From positions 57,540 to 121,539 of IMG/VR virus record IMGVR_UViG_3300008108_000057: 64,000 bases of DNA; one strand, given 5' to 3'. A program made the translations under genes and the position numbers. The DNA comes from a virus. This document shows, piece by piece, positions 48,123 through 57,386 of the stretch; positions within the stretch are counted from its first letter, which is position 1, and every line of letters starts with the position of its first letter. The notes under the pieces are model-generated. The model saw nothing but the letters and a program-made list of their open reading frames with translations, searched no databases and had not been told where the DNA came from.

Positions 48123-49246
48123 TAATCGTCATATTAACATTATTAAATGCCATATTTTTATCTGCCGTTGCTGCATACTATTCAGTAATAGGTCTAGCAG
48201 CAATCTTTCCAGGTTCATTCTGGCCTGTCGTTTTGATGGGTTCTGTCTTAGAATCTGCAAAACTGATAACTGCATCATGGCTATATCGTAACTGGAAAAC
48301 AGCACCAAAAATATTAAAGTATTATTTGACTTCTGCTGTTGCCATTCTGATGCTCATCACATCAATGGGTATCTTTGGGTATCTCTCTAAAGCACACCTT
48401 GAACATGCATCAGATATTAGTCCTGTTGCTGACAAAGTTGCAGTGCTTGATGAGAAAATACAAACTCTAAAACAGAATGTTGAATCTAATAGAAAAACAC
48501 TAAAACAACTTGATGAGGCTGTTGATAATGTTATGGCTCGTTCAGATTCAGAACGAGGAGCAGAAAGATCCATTCAAATTAGAAAATCACAACAAAAAGA
48601 AAGAAATCAACTCAATGAAGAAATAACCAAAACACAAAAAGAAATTGCAAAACTAACAGAAGAAAAAGTACCTCTCACAATAGAATTACGAAAAGCTGAA
48701 TCTGATTTTGGTCCTATTAAATATGTGGCTGAACTTATCTATGGATCTGGTGAAAAAGATATTATCGACAAAGCAGTAAGATTGGTAATTATTTTAATTA
48801 TGATTGTATTTGATCCTCTTGCTGTGCTATTATTGATAGCAAGTAATATTTCCTTTGCGTCTTTAGAGAGAAAACCACCGAAGAAAACATATGATGAAAG
48901 AGAAAAGAACCCTGTATACCAGAGGGTACTTGAAAAAGTACAGGAAGCGAAAAGAAAGCTTGAGGAAGATCAAGATCCTCCTAATGAAGAAGTACCCAGG
49001 AAAGAAGAACCTAGACCTGAGAAAAGGTCTGATGAGATTCTACAAGTTTCTAAAGAAAATGTCATAGTCATAGACGAAGCATCTGGTGAATCAATACCAC
49101 CTATCACTAAAGAACCTACGCATGAAAAGGTAGAAACGCATGTTGCTCCTGGTTTATATAAAGTTGAACATGTTGTAGCAAAAAAACTAGAACCTAAATA
49201 CGATTACGATGAACCTTTAGCCTTTAAAGAAAAGGATAATAAATGA
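48119..49246 (+). CDS. Membrane protein with periplasmic or cytoplasmic coiled coil
   Basis: 375 residues. Three N-terminal membrane helices (about 1-20, 28-50 and 62-88) are followed by a 110-residue coiled coil (VAVLDEKIQTLKQNVESNRKTL), a fourth helix (LVIILIMIVFDPLAVLLLIAS) and an acidic, Pro/Glu-rich tail. I recall the same layout in marine T4-like phages, always unnamed. Its place between gp43 and UvsX with 4-nt overlaps suggests a link of replication to the membrane. Confidence 0.82.
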   Translation: MIIVILTLLNAIFLSAVAAYYSVIGLAAIFPGSFWPVVLMGSVLESAKLITASWLYRNWKTAPKILKYYLTSAVAILMLITSMGIFGYLSKAHLEHASDISPVADKVAVLDEKIQTLKQNVESNRKTLKQLDEAVDNVMARSDSERGAERSIQIRKSQQKERNQLNEEITKTQKEIAKLTEEKVPLTIELRKAESDFGPIKYVAELIYGSGEKDIIDKAVRLVIILIMIVFDPLAVLLLIASNISFASLERKPPKKTYDEREKNPVYQRVLEKVQEAKRKLEEDQDPPNEEVPRKEEPRPEKRSDEILQVSKENVIVIDEASGESIPPITKEPTHEKVETHVAPGLYKVEHVVAKKLEPKYDYDEPLAFKEKDNK

Positions 49247-50313
49247 GCATATTAGATAAGATCAAAAAGAATAGCAGCATTAAAGAATCTGCTATTTTAT
49301 CAAAATCAAAATTCTTTACACAGAAGGATATGATTCCCACTTCTGTACCAGCTATTAATATTGCATTAAGTGGTAAGCTAGATGGTGGATTAACTCCTGG
49401 TTTAACTATGTGGGCAGGACCATCAAAACATTTCAAAACCGCCTTCAGTCTTTTGATGGCTAAATCTTATTTGGAGAAATACAAAGATGCAGCCCTTTTA
49501 TTTTATGATTCTGAGTTTGGTACTCCTCAATCTTATTTTACCTCATTCAATATTGATACCGATAGGGTGCTCCATACTCCTATTACTGATATCGAACAGT
49601 TGAAATTTGATATAATGAATCAACTAACGAATCTTGAACGAGATGATAAACTTATTATCGTTATTGATTCTATTGGTAACCTAGCGTCAAAGAAAGAAGT
49701 CGAAGATGCACTAGATCAAAAGTCTGTCGCTGATATGAGTAGAGCAAAACAAATCAAGTCTTTGTTTCGTATGGTGACACCACATCTCACTATGAAAGAC
49801 ATACCTATGATTGTTGTGAATCACACATATAAAGAGATTGGTATGTTCCCAAAAGACATTGTTGGTGGTGGTACAGGATCATATTATTCTGCTGATAACA
49901 TCTTCATTATTGGTAGACAACAAGAAAAAGAAGGACAAGAAATTGTCGGTTATAATTTCATAATTAATGTAGAAAAGAGTAGATATGTTAAAGAAAAATC
50001 AAAGATACCTATTTCTGTATCCTTTGACGGTGGTATTAGCAAGTGGTCTGGTTTATTGGATATTGCACTCGAAAGTGGTCACGTAACAAAACCAAGTAAC
50101 GGCTGGTATTCTCGTAGAGATGAAGATGGAGTGTATGAAGATAAAAAATATAGGCTGAAAGATACAGACACCAAAGATTTTTGGCTTCCTGTATTAAAAC
50201 AAAAGTCCTTCCGTGAATTCATTGAAAGCAAATACTGTATTGCAAATGGAGAAATCATTTCCGATGATGAAGTGGAAGAAGTGTTTGATGTTGAAACTAC
50301 AAATGGAGTGTAA
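49243..50313 (+). CDS. uvsX: UvsX recombinase
   Basis: 356 residues. The P loop AGPSKHFKT (58-66) has the UvsX-type variant of Walker A, Walker B is KLIIVIDSIGNL, and VVNHTYKEIG and GGGTGSYYSADNIF fit the DNA-binding loops of RecA-like proteins. It drives strand exchange with uvsY (20003). The C-terminus is acidic (DDEVEEVFDVE), a gp32-like regulatory tail. Confidence 0.95.
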   Translation: MSILDKIKKNSSIKESAILSKSKFFTQKDMIPTSVPAINIALSGKLDGGLTPGLTMWAGPSKHFKTAFSLLMAKSYLEKYKDAALLFYDSEFGTPQSYFTSFNIDTDRVLHTPITDIEQLKFDIMNQLTNLERDDKLIIVIDSIGNLASKKEVEDALDQKSVADMSRAKQIKSLFRMVTPHLTMKDIPMIVVNHTYKEIGMFPKDIVGGGTGSYYSADNIFIIGRQQEKEGQEIVGYNFIINVEKSRYVKEKSKIPISVSFDGGISKWSGLLDIALESGHVTKPSNGWYSRRDEDGVYEDKKYRLKDTDTKDFWLPVLKQKSFREFIESKYCIANGEIISDDEVEEVFDVETTNGV

Positions 50314-50314
50314 A

Positions 50315-50638
50315 ATGACAGAAGGAATAGACTATTGTTTCATCTATCCAAAAGATGATCCAGAATCAGTACACATTCGTTTACTAACTGGCAAATACGA
50401 AAATACAGTATTCAAATATGGTAAAGTAAAGTTTGAAGAAAAAAATGAGGATGTGTATTTACTTTTTGCTTATGATGTGTTAGAATCTACAATTGATACA
50501 CCTAAGAAGTTGGAAAAAGATATAGACTTCAAAAATTACTTAGGTGATTTATTGGTACAAATCATGTCGGGCAATCTTGAACAGGATATTATTGATGAAA
50601 CTGGAACAGACGATACTAAAGAATCTGATTTACAATGA
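50315..50638 (+). CDS. Hypothetical protein between uvsX and 41
   Basis: 107 residues. The ATG at 50315 lies 1 nt after the uvsX stop and gives a sensible start (MTEGIDYCFIYPKDDPES); a longer upstream frame would run inside uvsX. It is mostly beta, with an acidic C-terminus. The 3' end overlaps gene 41 by 44 nt, an unusually long overlap. I recall similar proteins at this site in marine T4-like phages. Function unknown. Confidence 0.75.
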   Translation: MTEGIDYCFIYPKDDPESVHIRLLTGKYENTVFKYGKVKFEEKNEDVYLLFAYDVLESTIDTPKKLEKDIDFKNYLGDLLVQIMSGNLEQDIIDETGTDDTKESDLQ

Positions 50639-51998
50639 TGAGTATTTACGAAAAGTTATTCCTTTTCTAAAAGCAGAATACTTCTCAGACAGAACCGAAA
50701 GAACAATTTTTGATGAAATAATATCATTCGTATCGTCTTACAACTCTCCACCAACGATTGAAGCTATTACACTTGCCGTCAAAGAGAAGAAAAATCTTAC
50801 AGATGACCAAGTGACTCAATGTGAAACGTATCTACAAGAAATTGTTGAAACTTCAAAGGAGATTTCAAAAATCGACTGGCTCCTTGACAAATCCGAGATA
50901 TTTTGTCAAGAAAAAGCGATTTATAATGCCGTCTTGGCATCTATTTCTATTCTTGATGGAAAAGACAAAACTCAGGAAAAAGGAGCTATTCCCAAGATAC
51001 TCGCAGACGCATTGGGTGTAGGCTTTGATACAAACATTGGACATGATTACTTAGAAAACTCTGATGAACGATATGAATTTTATCATAGGAAAGAAGAACG
51101 TATTCCGTTTGATCTTGAATACTTCAACAAAATTACAAAAGGTGGCCTTCCAGCTAAGACTCTTAATATCGCTTTGGCTGGTACCGGTGTTGGTAAGTCT
51201 CTTTTTATGTGCCATGTTGCCGCTGGCTGTATGGTACAAGGGAAGAATGTTCTCTACATCACAATGGAGATGGCAGAAGAAAAAATTGCAGAACGAATAG
51301 ACGCCAATCTATTGAATGTGACCATTGATGAACTTACATCGTTGTCAAAAGAAATGTATGATAAGAAGGTGCAAAGAGTAAGAAATAACACAACAGGAAA
51401 ACTTATCATCAAAGAATATCCTACCGCAGCAGCATCTACTGTACATTTTAGGACACTTCTAAATGAACTTCATCTCAAACGTAGCTTCACTCCTGACATT
51501 ATTTTTATTGATTATCTTAATATTTGCGCCTCTGCAAGAATCAAAGCAGGAGCAAATGTCAACTCATACACCTACGTCAAATCCATTGCCGAAGAACTGC
51601 GAGGTCTTGCAGTTGAGTACGGAGTACCAATCGTTAGTGCTACACAGACTACAAGAAGCGGATTTACTTCATCTGATCCCGGGCTCGAGGACACAAGTGA
51701 GTCTTTTGGTCTGCCAGCAACCGCAGACTTGATGTTTGCTTTGATAACATCAGAAGAACTTGAAGCATTGAATCAGATTATGGTCAAACAATTAAAGAAT
51801 CGTTATTCCGATCCTACAACACACAAGAGATTCGCTGTTGGTATTGACAAATCAAAGATGAGACTGTATGATGTTGAACAAGCGGCACAAGATGGTATTG
51901 TTGATGCGGGTAAAGTTGACGATAAACCTTTGAATTCATTTGGTGAGAGAGAACGAATGTCATCAATGAAAAAGAAGTTTGGTGGATTCAAAGTATAA
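50595..51998 (+). CDS. 41: Replicative helicase gp41 (DnaB family)
   Basis: 467 residues from the ATG at 50595, preferred to 50544 because it gives the family N-terminus MKLEQTILKNLIYNDEYLRKV. Walker A GTGVGKS (196-202), Walker B DIIFIDYLNI and the ATQTTRSGFTSSDP block (arginine-finger region) place it in the DnaB family. The hexamer unwinds DNA ahead of gp43 and works with primase. The C-terminus ends KKKFGGFKV. Confidence 0.94.
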   Translation: MKLEQTILKNLIYNDEYLRKVIPFLKAEYFSDRTERTIFDEIISFVSSYNSPPTIEAITLAVKEKKNLTDDQVTQCETYLQEIVETSKEISKIDWLLDKSEIFCQEKAIYNAVLASISILDGKDKTQEKGAIPKILADALGVGFDTNIGHDYLENSDERYEFYHRKEERIPFDLEYFNKITKGGLPAKTLNIALAGTGVGKSLFMCHVAAGCMVQGKNVLYITMEMAEEKIAERIDANLLNVTIDELTSLSKEMYDKKVQRVRNNTTGKLIIKEYPTAAASTVHFRTLLNELHLKRSFTPDIIFIDYLNICASARIKAGANVNSYTYVKSIAEELRGLAVEYGVPIVSATQTTRSGFTSSDPGLEDTSESFGLPATADLMFALITSEELEALNQIMVKQLKNRYSDPTTHKRFAVGIDKSKMRLYDVEQAAQDGIVDAGKVDDKPLNSFGERERMSSMKKKFGGFKV

Positions 51999-52001
51999 AT
52001 A
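51994..52001 (+). promoter_or_regulatory. Late promoter TATAAATA after gene 41
   Basis: An exact consensus overlapping the gene 41 stop and 30 bp before the 52031 gene. Confidence 0.7.
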
Positions 52002-52030
52002 TTTGATTATAACCTAATTCCTAAAACGAC

Positions 52031-52762
52031 ATGAGTGCAGCATCAGATAAATTTGAACAAGATGTAGCAAAAGAAATCAACAAGCTACCAGGTATTAAGG
52101 CTTCTAGACCATCAGTTGGTACAGATTTCTCCGATGTTAAAGTTGAATATAAAAACATAAAGACTTGGGTTGAAGTTAAAATGTCTCATACCGACAATTT
52201 ATCCAACCCTAGAGTCTATTATGAAAAAGGTCAATGGAGAACAACATACAAAACGCCTACAGCCTTTGCTGCTGTAGAAATTCTGAACAAGTCTCAAGAA
52301 GCAAAAAAATTCATTGATGCGATTTCTAAGTATTCTGGTATACCAAAAAAAGATATTAAAATTCCTACAACGAAGTCGGGATTGAAAGAACCTGGTGCAG
52401 TTCCGCTTCATGTCATGAAGTCTTTTTTTGATCAACCAGGAATCAATCGTTATATTGCGAATGACGAAAATCGTGATCTAGGTAAACTAGTAACTGAGCA
52501 TTATACAGAAGGTAAAACTGAACCAGCATACTATATGCAAGCAGGAGATGATTTCTATAGAGTTTCAAACAAGAATCCTTTAGGTCTTGATACGTCAATA
52601 CCTCTACTAAAAGGCTCTGGTGATTTTAAAGTCCGTGTTGCAACCCGTTCAGAATTTTATGAAGTGCAAGCCGAAATCAAAATCAAAAAAATGCCAAACA
52701 GTAAATTTTCTGTGGCACCAAAAACTAAAAAAGAAAATCCATTTATGGGAATGAAAAAATGA
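52031..52762 (+). CDS. PD-(D/E)XK nuclease-like protein
   Basis: 243 residues. An N-terminal Glu in FEQDVAKEINK, Asp in TDFSDVKVEYK and WVEVKM (E-x-K) form the catalytic pattern of restriction-endonuclease-like folds. The C-terminal third is Lys-rich. I recall homologues annotated as exonuclease-like in marine T4-like phages. The late promoter upstream suggests a job in DNA maturation or repair rather than host DNA breakdown. Confidence 0.75.
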   Translation: MSAASDKFEQDVAKEINKLPGIKASRPSVGTDFSDVKVEYKNIKTWVEVKMSHTDNLSNPRVYYEKGQWRTTYKTPTAFAAVEILNKSQEAKKFIDAISKYSGIPKKDIKIPTTKSGLKEPGAVPLHVMKSFFDQPGINRYIANDENRDLGKLVTEHYTEGKTEPAYYMQAGDDFYRVSNKNPLGLDTSIPLLKGSGDFKVRVATRSEFYEVQAEIKIKKMPNSKFSVAPKTKKENPFMGMKK

Positions 52763-53043
52763 GTTTATCATATGATTTTGATAAAGTATTCAAAGAATAC
52801 CAGAATGCTACTGATGATTTTGGGTTCTCTGCCGTATCAGAAGAAGAATACAATTCGGTAATAAACAAAACAGCAGAAACAGCAGATGATTATAAAACAC
52901 GTTTGAATGAAGTAGAAAAACTTATTATACCATTCTTACAAAAGTTATATCAAACAGCAGACAAAGAATACATTTATTGGCCAAACAGAAAGCCAGTAAT
53001 AGAAAAACAAATTGAGAGGATATTAAAACTCACCCGTGGATGA
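52759..53043 (+). CDS. Conserved marine T4-like hypothetical protein
   Basis: 94 residues. DDFGFSAVSEEEY at residues 19-31 and the closing YIYWPNRKPVIEKQIERILKLTRG are blocks I recognise from many marine T4-like genomes. Helical, acidic. It overlaps the nuclease gene by 4 nt. Function unknown; it could be a late transcription or packaging accessory protein, without direct evidence. Confidence 0.8.
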   Translation: MSLSYDFDKVFKEYQNATDDFGFSAVSEEEYNSVINKTAETADDYKTRLNEVEKLIIPFLQKLYQTADKEYIYWPNRKPVIEKQIERILKLTRG

Positions 53044-53065
53044 TGTTGACCTAAAGGTATAGGAA

Positions 53066-53269
53066 ATGTCAGACGATATCAAACCAGATTTTAAAAAATT
53101 CAAAAACAAAAAGAAGCTAACAGTACCAGAAGAATTTCTAGATAATGCAAAAAGTTATGAAGATAAACAGATGCTCGTAAGAGTATTGACAGAAAGAGAA
53201 AAAGGAAGAGTTCTATTGATAATGAAGTCACTTTTGGCTGATGCAGTAAAATCAAGAAACCGAAAATGA
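53066..53269 (+). CDS. Small basic hypothetical protein
   Basis: 67 residues, strongly charged and Lys-rich at both ends, helical in the middle. No family is recognised. It overlaps the next gene by 4 nt. Confidence 0.65.
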   Translation: MSDDIKPDFKKFKNKKKLTVPEEFLDNAKSYEDKQMLVRVLTEREKGRVLLIMKSLLADAVKSRNRK

Positions 53270-53502
53270 AACAATTACTTGAAATGCTACCCAAAATCTT
53301 AGGCATGATGCCTGAGATTGTGAAATACATAAAGTACATTCCAATAATTATGGTGTTAGCGGGTATTGGTTATGGAGTGTATTATGTAACAAAGAACTAC
53401 AGAGATCCTTACGTGTGCTATGATAATGAAATCTATGAACAAATATCAATCACATCAGGTGTTTATAAATTTAAAGGTGGGTATTGCATAAGCGATAAGT
53501 GA
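53266..53502 (+). CDS. Small single-pass membrane protein
   Basis: 78 residues. One membrane helix (YIPIIMVLAGIGYGVYYV, about residues 25-42) and an outer segment with two Cys (YVCYDNEIY and GGYCISDK). Unknown function. It is the last gene before the glycan cassette. Confidence 0.7.
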   Translation: MKQLLEMLPKILGMMPEIVKYIKYIPIIMVLAGIGYGVYYVTKNYRDPYVCYDNEIYEQISITSGVYKFKGGYCISDK

Positions 53503-53509
53503 GGTTATT

Positions 53510-54220
53510 ATGAGTGCAGTGGTAATTATTCCGACTACTGGAGCTGATACAGTAAAACGCTCCATTGAAAGTGTTTTATCCCAAACCTATCCGACAACTT
53601 GTTATGTTGTCTGTGATGGTAATCAATTCAGAGGTAAAGTCAAAGTTATTGTTGACAACTACCTATCAAATAAAAATATTAAACTCTGTTTCTTGCCAGA
53701 CAACGTAGGTGCTAATGGATTCTATGGCCATAGAGTTTATGCTGCGTTCTCCCATTTAGTTAATGAAGATTACGTTATGTTTCTGGATCAAGATTGTTGG
53801 TTTGAAGATAATCATGTTCAGTCCTGCGTGAACACAATTCAATCTAAAGAATTAGATTGGACGTATTCTTTGAGAAAAATTACCGACAAAGATGGAAACT
53901 TCTATTGTAATGATGACTGTGAAAGTCTTGGTAAATGGATAGCATGGACAAATACACACCATATTGACACAAATAGTTATTGCGTTCGTCGTGAAATCCT
54001 GATAAGATTAGCATCTACGTGGCATGGTGGGTGGGGTCAAGATAGAGTGTTCTTCAATACAATAGCAACCAACTTTCAGAAGTGGGATTGTACAAGAAGA
54101 TACACAGTCAACTACAGAGTTGATGGTAATGCAGGTTCTGTGACAAAAGGATTCTTTGATCAAGGTAATAAAGTGATGCATGATTTTTATAAAGGAAAAC
54201 TTCCTTGGCAAGACAATTGA
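53510..54220 (+). CDS. Glycosyltransferase family 2
   Basis: 236 residues. AVVIIPTTGADTVKRSIESVLSQ is the GT2 nucleotide-binding start, and YVMFLDQDCWFED carries the DxD-type metal site (DQD). GGWGQDRVFF supplies the likely acceptor/catalytic acidic residue. It opens an eleven-gene cassette of sugar genes with short overlaps. The cassette probably builds or alters a surface glycan, by inference. Confidence 0.88.
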   Translation: MSAVVIIPTTGADTVKRSIESVLSQTYPTTCYVVCDGNQFRGKVKVIVDNYLSNKNIKLCFLPDNVGANGFYGHRVYAAFSHLVNEDYVMFLDQDCWFEDNHVQSCVNTIQSKELDWTYSLRKITDKDGNFYCNDDCESLGKWIAWTNTHHIDTNSYCVRREILIRLASTWHGGWGQDRVFFNTIATNFQKWDCTRRYTVNYRVDGNAGSVTKGFFDQGNKVMHDFYKGKLPWQDN

Positions 54221-54996
54221 TAGTAGGTAAAACTAGTTTTATTGGTAATGAACTAGCTAAACTGAAAAATTTTGATATTGTAGCATACAAAGATATTCAT
54301 CATGTTGACTTTTCTCAATATGATGGCGTTATCAATTGTGCATTGAATCCTGTGTTTAAAACTCAAACATATGATGAAAAAATTGATGTTGATTATGAGA
54401 TAGCAAAACTTGCGTATGAAAATAATTGCCATTATGCAATGATTTCAACCAGAAAGGTTTATGGATCATCATCAGAACTGAAAACATATACAGAAGAAAG
54501 TCCTACAAATCCATTTGACTTCTATAGTGAAAACAAATTGATTTGTGAGAATAAAATTCTAAATGAGTTTGGGGATAAAGCAGTCATAGTCAGAGGATCT
54601 AATTTGTTTGGATTTGAATTGGGTAGGCAATCTTTCATGGGCTTCTGTATGGATCAATTGAAGCACAGTGAAAAGATTGTATTTTCAATTAGCGAAAAAA
54701 CAAAAAGAGACTTTATTGATGTGACTACATCAGCATGTATGTTAGATAAAATTTTAAGAAGAAAATTGACAGGAATATATAATTTAAGTTCTAACTATGG
54801 TCTTGAAATAGGCAAAGTAGCAAAACATTTAATTCGTGGTTATGGTAAAGGTGAGTTTTTATGTACCAGTGATGTTGTCAAAGAGCAGTTCATCATAGAC
54901 AACACAAAACTAATCAAACAGCTCAAACTTATTTCTCACCCATTTTATATCACAGGTATCATTGAAAATTTAGGAGAAGAATTGTGCAAGATATGA
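54205..54996 (+). CDS. NAD-dependent epimerase/dehydratase (SDR)
   Basis: 263 residues from a TTG start at 54205 with AAAGGA 9 nt upstream; a TTG at 54217 is an alternative. GKTSFIGNELA is the Rossmann-type dinucleotide loop, with an unusual Lys-Thr in place of Gly-rich GxxGxxG, and FYSENK provides the YxxxK catalytic pair with ISTRKVYGS before it. Probably a nucleotide-sugar epimerase or reductase. It overlaps the GT2 gene by 16 nt. Confidence 0.82.
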   Translation: MARQLIVGKTSFIGNELAKLKNFDIVAYKDIHHVDFSQYDGVINCALNPVFKTQTYDEKIDVDYEIAKLAYENNCHYAMISTRKVYGSSSELKTYTEESPTNPFDFYSENKLICENKILNEFGDKAVIVRGSNLFGFELGRQSFMGFCMDQLKHSEKIVFSISEKTKRDFIDVTTSACMLDKILRRKLTGIYNLSSNYGLEIGKVAKHLIRGYGKGEFLCTSDVVKEQFIIDNTKLIKQLKLISHPFYITGIIENLGEELCKI

Positions 54997-55832
54997 TCAT
55001 TAGTGCCGTGTCGGAATACAAGTACGACAGAATGAAACATTGGGTGAACTCAATCAAGAAGTGCGGATTTAAAGGTAGAATCGCAGTCGTTGCATTTAAT
55101 ATCACAGACAATACAATTAGGAAACTAAAATATGAAGGTGTTGAGGTTTACTTAACAACAAATCAAAGAAACGAAAAAGATGATGGATACTTGTACGCAA
55201 ACGGAATAACTTATCACGTACCAATGCTTAGACATTATTTTTATTGGGCAATATTGTCTCAAATGAAAGACATTCGTTATGTCATTTCTACAGATATATC
55301 TGATGTTGTATTTCAACTAGATCCTTCTGTGTGGTTAGAAAATCATCTCGGCGATAAAAAATTAAATTATGGATGTGAAGGTCTATTGTACAAAGACGAA
55401 ACATGGGGAAATCAAAACATGATGGAATGTTTTCCTCAACTATATCATCACATGAAGGACAGACCGATCTACAATGCCGGATCAATGGCTGGCGAGTTTG
55501 AGATGTTTAAAAACTTTTCATTAGCTGTTTCTTTGGCTATTAACAATATTCCACATCCAACTCCAGATCAAGCTGGTGTTAATGCTATGTTATCAATCGA
55601 ACCATATCACTCACTTACCAAGTTCAATGACCACGATACAAATTGGGCATGTGAATGTGGGACTACTGTAGACCCAAATAAAATAGAACGATTCAGACCC
55701 CATCTATTGAGTCCTGAGCCTATCTTTGATGGGGAGTATGTGTATACAAGTAAAGGCGAGAAATATGTAATGGTACACCAATATAATAGAGTGCCAGAAT
55801 GGAAAGAAAAGATTGAGAAAAAATATGGATAA
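54984..55832 (+). CDS. Glycosyltransferase-like protein
   Basis: 282 residues from GTG at 54984, supported by GGAG 7 nt upstream; an ATG at 54993 is the alternative. ISTDISDVVFQLDP has the D-x-S-D form of a GT-A metal site, PTPDQAGVNAML is a typical later acidic block, and VMVHQYNR a final His motif. These fit nucleotide-diphospho-sugar transferases acting on surface glycans. No family was named with confidence. Confidence 0.72.
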   Translation: MQDMIISAVSEYKYDRMKHWVNSIKKCGFKGRIAVVAFNITDNTIRKLKYEGVEVYLTTNQRNEKDDGYLYANGITYHVPMLRHYFYWAILSQMKDIRYVISTDISDVVFQLDPSVWLENHLGDKKLNYGCEGLLYKDETWGNQNMMECFPQLYHHMKDRPIYNAGSMAGEFEMFKNFSLAVSLAINNIPHPTPDQAGVNAMLSIEPYHSLTKFNDHDTNWACECGTTVDPNKIERFRPHLLSPEPIFDGEYVYTSKGEKYVMVHQYNRVPEWKEKIEKKYG

Positions 55833-56649
55833 TGATATTTCAGTAGTTACAGCATTCTATGATATTGGTAGAGGTAATCTACCAAAAGTAAAACATGGTA
55901 GAGAGTTACCATTCTATCAGCATAGAAGTGTAAATCAATATTTTGATTTTTTCAGTAACCTAGCTAAACTTCAAAACGAAATGGTGATTTACACAACACC
56001 CGATTTTGAAGATAAAGTTAAAACTATCAGAAAAAATGTTGGGTTGGAAGAACTGACGAAAGTTGTTATTGCAGATTCATACCTACCCGAAAGATATGAA
56101 CTAATTAAACCTATGGTTCAAAAGGTAATGGATGATCCCGCATATTATGGTAAAGTGGTGAATCCTCAACTGATTGAATATTGGCATGCCGATTATGTTC
56201 TTGTCAATATTTTTAAAGCCTGGTATGTTACTGATGCAATTGAGAAAGGTCTGATAAGTAATGATCTTACTGCATGGATAGATTTTGGTTATGTTCGTGA
56301 TGATAAAACAATACCAGCATCAAATCGTTGGACTTATAATTTTGATCGTGAGAAAATTCATTTCTTCAATCAATATACTATACACAAAGAAAGACCGATT
56401 GACAATATAATCTATACAGGTGATGTTTACATTCAAGGATGTCATATTGTAGCAGGAACAAAGAAATGGGAACTTCTTAAGCAATTGGTTCTCAAAAATC
56501 TAGAAGTTCTATTACAAAATAATTTAATTGATGATGATCAAACATTATTGCTCATGTCGTATCTGACAAGCCCACAAGATTTTCAGTTACATATTGCTGA
56601 TCCAAACGATTGGTTTAGAATCTTTAGAATATTTAATGATCAAATATGA
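55825..56649 (+). CDS. HtrL/YibB-type protein
   Basis: 274 residues from ATG at 55825; an upstream in-frame start at 55813 lies within the previous gene. SVVTAFYDIGRGNLP and the MVIYTTPDFEDKVK pattern match the HtrL/YibB family (PF09612), seen in lipopolysaccharide regions and thought to be glycosyltransferases. AWIDFGYVRD holds the probable D-x-G metal region. It overlaps the previous gene by 8 nt. Confidence 0.82.
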   Translation: MDNDISVVTAFYDIGRGNLPKVKHGRELPFYQHRSVNQYFDFFSNLAKLQNEMVIYTTPDFEDKVKTIRKNVGLEELTKVVIADSYLPERYELIKPMVQKVMDDPAYYGKVVNPQLIEYWHADYVLVNIFKAWYVTDAIEKGLISNDLTAWIDFGYVRDDKTIPASNRWTYNFDREKIHFFNQYTIHKERPIDNIIYTGDVYIQGCHIVAGTKKWELLKQLVLKNLEVLLQNNLIDDDQTLLLMSYLTSPQDFQLHIADPNDWFRIFRIFNDQI

Positions 56650-57386
56650 TTAAAATATATTCGCCAAGAATTCATAATCTGGGAGATTTTATGCATTGTC
56701 TCCCAGCATTATCGGGTCTACATAAAAAACTAAAGTATAAATTCTCATTTGTCATTTGTGATAGGCTAGAAAGATTTGTTGGTATAAAAGAATTATTGAT
56801 GCAGCAAGAGATGTTTGCTGAAGTAAAATTCATGCATGAAGAAACTATGATTGCTGAAAGATATATTCTATTGGATGATATTGGTGAGGAGAAACAACAT
56901 GGTAACAGTCCAATAGCATGTCATAGATTTTATAATTTCATCAGAGATAATTACAAAATAGATTTTGATATTGATGATGATTTTGAATTAAAAGTGCCAA
57001 AACTAGATATAGACTTTCAAACAGACAAGTTAATCATTGGTGATAGATGGTCATCTAGAGATGCACCAGATGTTGATACTAGAAGATATTCTAATCTTAT
57101 AGAAAGTGCAGAAATTGTACCAAAAGAAAAAGCATTATATCTTGACTATAAAAAAGATTTAATATATAATTGTTCTCTAATTAAGCATAATCCAAATCCA
57201 TTTATTACCACATTTACTGGAATAGGTATTGTTGCCGATTTGATGAAAAAAGATTGTTACATTTTGTGGGATGAAGATATACGAAACTGGCAAGGTTGGG
57301 GTGTAGAACAAGATTATAAACTACACTACTATCAAGATAGAAAATCAAAACTTGTTTATATAAGAGATTTTAAGTATGATAATTAA
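56646..57386 (+). CDS. GT9/heptosyltransferase-like protein (first of two)
   Basis: 246 residues. IYSPRIHNLGDFMHCLPALSGLHKKL is the start of GT-B enzymes such as heptosyltransferases (GD-x-x-x-x-LP). The C-terminal sugar-nucleotide site is less clear than in the next gene, so it may be catalytically weak. It overlaps the neighbouring genes by 4 and 11 nt. Confidence 0.65.
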   Translation: MIKIYSPRIHNLGDFMHCLPALSGLHKKLKYKFSFVICDRLERFVGIKELLMQQEMFAEVKFMHEETMIAERYILLDDIGEEKQHGNSPIACHRFYNFIRDNYKIDFDIDDDFELKVPKLDIDFQTDKLIIGDRWSSRDAPDVDTRRYSNLIESAEIVPKEKALYLDYKKDLIYNCSLIKHNPNPFITTFTGIGIVADLMKKDCYILWDEDIRNWQGWGVEQDYKLHYYQDRKSKLVYIRDFKYDN

